26,339 bases of DNA, taken from positions 1 to 26,339 of the forward strand of contig JAFGKX010000138.1 of the NCBI GenBank assembly GCA_016928375.1, in the 5' to 3' direction. The notes below the pieces were generated by a model. It was not told where the DNA came from, ran no database searches, and was given only the letters and a program-made list of their open reading frames with translations. This DNA comes from Candidatus Omnitrophota bacterium. GTDB lineage: Bacteria > Omnitrophota > Gorgyraeia > JABMRG01 > JAFGKX01. Below, one piece after another: positions 23,362-26,339 of the stretch. Position 1 is the first letter of the stretch. Every line of letters starts with the position of its first letter. The position numbers were made by a program, and so were the translations under genes.

Positions 23362-24285
23362 TTGAAAGTACTAATAACAGGCGGTGCCGGATTTATAGGC
23401 TCGCATTTATGCGATTTTTTGATAAAAAAAGGTAATTATGTTATTTGTATGGATAACCTTATTACCGGGAAAAAAGACAACATAAAGCATCTTTTGAAAA
23501 ATAAGCATTTTAAATTCATAAAACATGATGTAGCCGAACATATAAGATTAAAAGAAAAAGTAAACTATGTCCTGCATTTTGCTTCCCCGGCCTCCCCCAT
23601 AGATTACCTCAAGTACCCTATAAAAACGCTTAAAGTCGGCTCTTTAGGCACCCACAATGCGCTGGGTGTGGCAAAAAAATGCAAAGCTAAATTTTTACTT
23701 GCGTCCACATCTGAGGTTTATGGCGACCCCCTGGTAAACCCGCAGCCTGAAAGTTACTGGGGAAACGTAAACTGTACCGGCCCGCGAGGCGTATATGACG
23801 AAGCAAAACGTTTTGCGGAGGCAATAACCCTGGCATACCACAGAACACACGGCATAAATACGAAAATAGTGCGTATATTCAATACGTACGGCCCGAGGAT
23901 GAGAAAGCATGACGGCAGGGTAATACCGGCTTTTATAGACCAGGCATTGAACAATAAGCCCATTACAGTTTACGGAGACGGCTTGCAGACAAGAAGTTTC
24001 TGCTATGTGTCGGATATGATAAATGGTATTTATAAACTTATGAATTCGCGGTTTAATGACCCTGTAAATATCGGCAACCCCAATGAAATGACTGTGCTGG
24101 AACTGGCGAAAAGAATAATAAAACTGACAAGATCAAAAAGTAAAGTAATATATAAACCTCTGCCCGCGGATGACCCGAAAGTCAGAAAGCCGGATATTGC
24201 GAAAGCAAAGGTAGAGCTTAAATGGCAGCCGGAAATAAACCTGCAAACAGGCCTTACGAAAACAATAGGATGGTTTAGTGATTAA
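23362..24285 (+). CDS. uxs: UDP-glucuronate decarboxylase (UDP-xylose synthase)
   Basis: NAD-dependent SDR turning UDP-glucuronate into UDP-xylose, using the product of the dehydrogenase at 13163. The roughly 307 residues show KVLITGGAGFIGSHLC, FASPASPIDYLKYPIKTLKV, the UXS hallmark LASTSEVYGDPLVNPQPESY, YWGNVNCTGPRGVYDEAKR (catalytic Tyr and Lys), RIFNTYGPRMRKHDGRVIPA and GDGLQTRSFCYV. Match to UXS is unusually clear. The start is set at TTG 23362 from the AAGGAGG spacing; an ATG at 23356 would add two residues (MN) and overlap the upstream stop by ATGA. No N-terminal membrane anchor is present, so it is cytoplasmic. It overlaps the next gene by 8 bases. Confidence 0.94.
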   Translation: MKVLITGGAGFIGSHLCDFLIKKGNYVICMDNLITGKKDNIKHLLKNKHFKFIKHDVAEHIRLKEKVNYVLHFASPASPIDYLKYPIKTLKVGSLGTHNALGVAKKCKAKFLLASTSEVYGDPLVNPQPESYWGNVNCTGPRGVYDEAKRFAEAITLAYHRTHGINTKIVRIFNTYGPRMRKHDGRVIPAFIDQALNNKPITVYGDGLQTRSFCYVSDMINGIYKLMNSRFNDPVNIGNPNEMTVLELAKRIIKLTRSKSKVIYKPLPADDPKVRKPDIAKAKVELKWQPEINLQTGLTKTIGWFSD

Positions 24286-25303
24286 TTTGCCATATAGAAA
24301 AGATTTAGAACATGATTTGTCCGGCAAACAAATTATGATTACAGGCGGACTTGGCATGCTTGGCAGCACACTGGCCCATGAACTTGTAAGGTATAATGCA
24401 AAAGTGACCATAGTAGACGCATGCATAGAACCTTACGGCGCTAATATATTCAACGTCCAGGACATAAGAACCTTAGTTGATGTAAATGTTGTAGATATAC
24501 GCGATAGAGAAGCCATGAAATTTTTAGTCAAAGACAAAGATATAATTTTTAATTTTGCAGCACAGGTTAGCCATAATGATAGCATAAATGATCCTTTTTT
24601 CGATGCGGATATTAATTATATTGGGCACTTGAATATGCTTGAAAGCATAAGAAAGTATAATCCGCGCGCGAAAATACTTTTTTCAGGTTCCCGTTTACAA
24701 TTTGGCCAGATTGAAAAAACGCCGGTAAATGAAACGTGTCCCTTAAGGCCCAAGACTCCTTACGCGCTTAATAAAACCGCAGCGGAGAATATGTACGCAT
24801 ATTATTATGCAGTTCATGGTATTCCCTGCGTTATTTTTAGAATATCAAATTCCTATGGAATACGTTGCCAGATGAAGCATTCTAAATATTCCATAGTTAA
24901 TTATTTTATAAGGCAGGCCATGGAAGATAAGGATCTTGTTGTCTTTGGAGACGGAGAACAAATACGCGATTATATCTACGTTATGGATTTAGTTGAAGCA
25001 TTTCTGCTTGCCGCGGCTAATAATAAAGTAAACGGTGAAACCTTTAATGTCGGCAGCGGCGTAGGGTCTAAATTCAAAGATATGGTAAAGAGTGTCGTTG
25101 ATATTGTTGGAAAAGGCAAGATAAAGCATGTTCCGTGGCCGGAAAATTATTTAAATGTTGAAACGGGAAACTATATTGCTGACATATCAAAAATACGCAA
25201 ATTGCTAAATTGGAGCCCAAGATCAAATTTATCGGAAGGTATCAGGGGCACTTATGAATATTACCAAAGATACAAAGAGTATTATTTTAAAGATATGGCA
25301 TGA
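24278..25303 (+). CDS. NAD-dependent epimerase/dehydratase, specificity unknown
   Basis: Extended SDR of 341 residues. It starts at GTG 24278 with AGGA at 24267-24270, and opens with about 17 extra residues before the dinucleotide motif TGGLGMLGSTLAH. Core features are NFAAQVSHNDSINDPFFD, SGSRLQFGQ in the place of the usual SSSxVYG, TPYALNKTAAE (catalytic Tyr and Lys), RISNSYGIRCQM, FGDGEQIRDYIYVMDLVEA and a C-terminal NYIADISKIRKLLNWSP. These fit the UDP-glucose 4-epimerase/CDP-tyvelose-epimerase superfamily, without a motif that fixes the substrate. As the last of six SDR genes it probably makes one further envelope sugar. The final ATGA overlaps the next gene. Confidence 0.85.
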   Translation: MINLPYRKDLEHDLSGKQIMITGGLGMLGSTLAHELVRYNAKVTIVDACIEPYGANIFNVQDIRTLVDVNVVDIRDREAMKFLVKDKDIIFNFAAQVSHNDSINDPFFDADINYIGHLNMLESIRKYNPRAKILFSGSRLQFGQIEKTPVNETCPLRPKTPYALNKTAAENMYAYYYAVHGIPCVIFRISNSYGIRCQMKHSKYSIVNYFIRQAMEDKDLVVFGDGEQIRDYIYVMDLVEAFLLAAANNKVNGETFNVGSGVGSKFKDMVKSVVDIVGKGKIKHVPWPENYLNVETGNYIADISKIRKLLNWSPRSNLSEGIRGTYEYYQRYKEYYFKDMA

Positions 25304-26339
25304 GTAAAAAAGCCGCGAATTTATGTTTATTTATTCTGGTTCTTTTTGTGGTATGCCCGGTTCTATGCGAGCTGTTTATACGCGCCGGAATATTTTTTAA
25401 TGTAAAAAGTTTTAGAAACCCCGCCTTATACGCGGATTGTTATTCCGATGACAACTACTGGAAACTGCAGCATACGTGGCAGGGGCAATGGAAATTTCCG
25501 GGCAAGGACCTGATAGACCCTATTTTAGGGTGGATACCGAAACCCGGCAAGAATAACTCTCTGGGCATAATAATTGACCCTGCGCGCAGCATAAATTTTC
25601 TTGGTAAAACAGTTTTATGTTATGGCGATTCTTTTATCGCGGGTAATACAGAGATAAAAGACAGGATACCGCAAAAGCTGCAGGAGCTTTTGCCTGATTG
25701 CAATGTGTATAATCTCGGCGTAGGCGGTTACGGGCTTGATCAGATATTTCTTCGTTTCAAAAACACGCACGCCTATTTCAGGCAGCCCGTAGTTGTGATT
25801 GGTATTCTCACGACTGATTTAGACCGCAGCATATTAACCATACGCACAGGACCTAAGCCGTATTTTACGATAAAAGAAGGCATGCTGGTTCTTAAGGGTA
25901 TTCCTGTTGCCCAAGACCCTGAAGCATGGCTTAAAAATCATCCGCCGCGCATAAAGAGTTATTTTTTCGCTTTTATAAACAGGCTGCGGTGGATAATCAG
26001 GGCTAAGGGCAATAAGAGAGAGTTTATATATCTGCAGGGGCTGGCGTATAAGCAAAAACAGAAAAAGGAAATTAACAGGCTTATTTTAAAGTCTATCGCG
26101 AAAGAAGCAAGGAAAAACAATCTAAAGCTTTTATTTGTTATCTTTTATGATGCCGAAGAACTTCACAAAAATGACTGGAGAAGCGTTTTTCTGAAAGAGG
26201 AATTTACGGGATTAAGAACCGATTTTTTGGATATAAAAGATGTGCTGTTGAAAGATTCCATGAATACTTCAAGCAGCACAAGCAGTTATTATCTGGAAGA
26301 AGGGCATTTAAATGAAAAGGGCAACAGGGTTGTTGCCCG
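25300..26339 (+). CDS. Membrane-anchored SGNH/GDSL-hydrolase-like protein, cut by the window end
   Basis: Reading frame open from ATG 25300 (ATGA overlap with the epimerase) to the window edge, 346 residues so far. It has an N-terminal hydrophobic segment (about 7-29) likely to anchor it with the rest in the periplasm. SGNH-like blocks are GDSF (nucleophile S111), NLGVGGYGLDQ (138-148, block II Gly) and EEGHLNEKGN (333-342, with H336). The block III position reads GILTTDLDR, lacking the usual Asn of GxND, and the residue before the catalytic His is Glu rather than Asp. Members in polysaccharide clusters often add or remove O-acetyl groups; that is inference. The 3' end, probably a few tens of residues, is missing. 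Confidence 0.75.
   Translation, partial: MSKKAANLCLFILVLFVVCPVLCELFIRAGIFFNVKSFRNPALYADCYSDDNYWKLQHTWQGQWKFPGKDLIDPILGWIPKPGKNNSLGIIIDPARSINFLGKTVLCYGDSFIAGNTEIKDRIPQKLQELLPDCNVYNLGVGGYGLDQIFLRFKNTHAYFRQPVVVIGILTTDLDRSILTIRTGPKPYFTIKEGMLVLKGIPVAQDPEAWLKNHPPRIKSYFFAFINRLRWIIRAKGNKREFIYLQGLAYKQKQKKEINRLILKSIAKEARKNNLKLLFVIFYDAEELHKNDWRSVFLKEEFTGLRTDFLDIKDVLLKDSMNTSSSTSSYYLEEGHLNEKGNRVVA

Noticed and set aside
13163..25303. The sugar-gene block as a secondary-metabolite (deoxysugar antibiotic) cluster
   Set aside because: No polyketide, peptide or glycosyltransferase genes are present, and UGD/UXS/TviB-type enzymes with LptD nearby fit envelope polysaccharide better.

Overview
The window is a gene-dense (about 97% coding), entirely plus-strand piece of a bacterial chromosome. 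The organism has an LPS-type outer membrane: there is a full-length LptD-like protein and a nearly complete dTDP-rhamnose set. Codon use leans strongly to AT-rich codons (Ile ATA and Arg AGG are very common). Short GC-rich palindromes sit in several gene gaps. Together these resemble uncultivated PVC-type bacteria such as Omnitrophota, but that placement is an impression, not something a marker gene in the window proves.

Region 1 (1-4395): the 3' part of dnaK, a structured 144-base gap, dnaJ, an FmdB-type zinc-ribbon protein and a DUF1015 protein. This is a chaperone operon with two small-spacing followers. Region 2 (4396-7192): an inverted repeat overlapping a candidate promoter, an orphan corrinoid-binding protein overlapping a divergent accD, a palindrome-rich gap, then a lone MalK/UgpC-type ABC ATPase. 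No corrinoid methyltransferase, accA or ABC permease is in view.

Region 3 (7193-13139): a palindromic element, then four tightly packed genes: two paralogous membrane GAF-GGDEF diguanylate cyclases, a ROK-family sugar kinase and the LPS-assembly outer-membrane protein LptD. The first three overlap by 13 and 11 bases. One cyclase keeps the c-di-GMP inhibitory RxxD site and the other has lost it.

Region 4 (13163-26339): a run of nucleotide-sugar genes with almost no spacing: UDP-glucose dehydrogenase, a short RmlC-like cupin, RmlA, a DegT aminotransferase, RmlB, an FAD-dependent oxidoreductase, RmlD, a GMD/RMD-family dehydratase, a UDP-HexNAc dehydrogenase (WbpA/TviB type), a UDP-GlcNAc/GlcNAcA 4-epimerase (WbpP/TviC type), UDP-glucuronate decarboxylase, an unassigned epimerase, and a membrane-anchored SGNH-like protein cut by the window end. 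Predicted products are UDP-GlcA, UDP-xylose, dTDP-L-rhamnose and/or a dTDP-amino-deoxyhexose, UDP-GlcNAcA/GalNAcA and possibly a GDP-deoxyhexose. These would feed an O-antigen or exopolysaccharide whose glycosyltransferases lie outside the window.

I do not see a clearly new system. The best leads are the DGC-DGC-ROK-LptD operon with its contrasting I-sites, the structured intergenic elements, a heptamer-repeat insertion inside rmlD, and the atypical cupin and SGNH active sites. No tRNA, rRNA, CRISPR or transposase was seen, and no gap exceeds about 150 bases.
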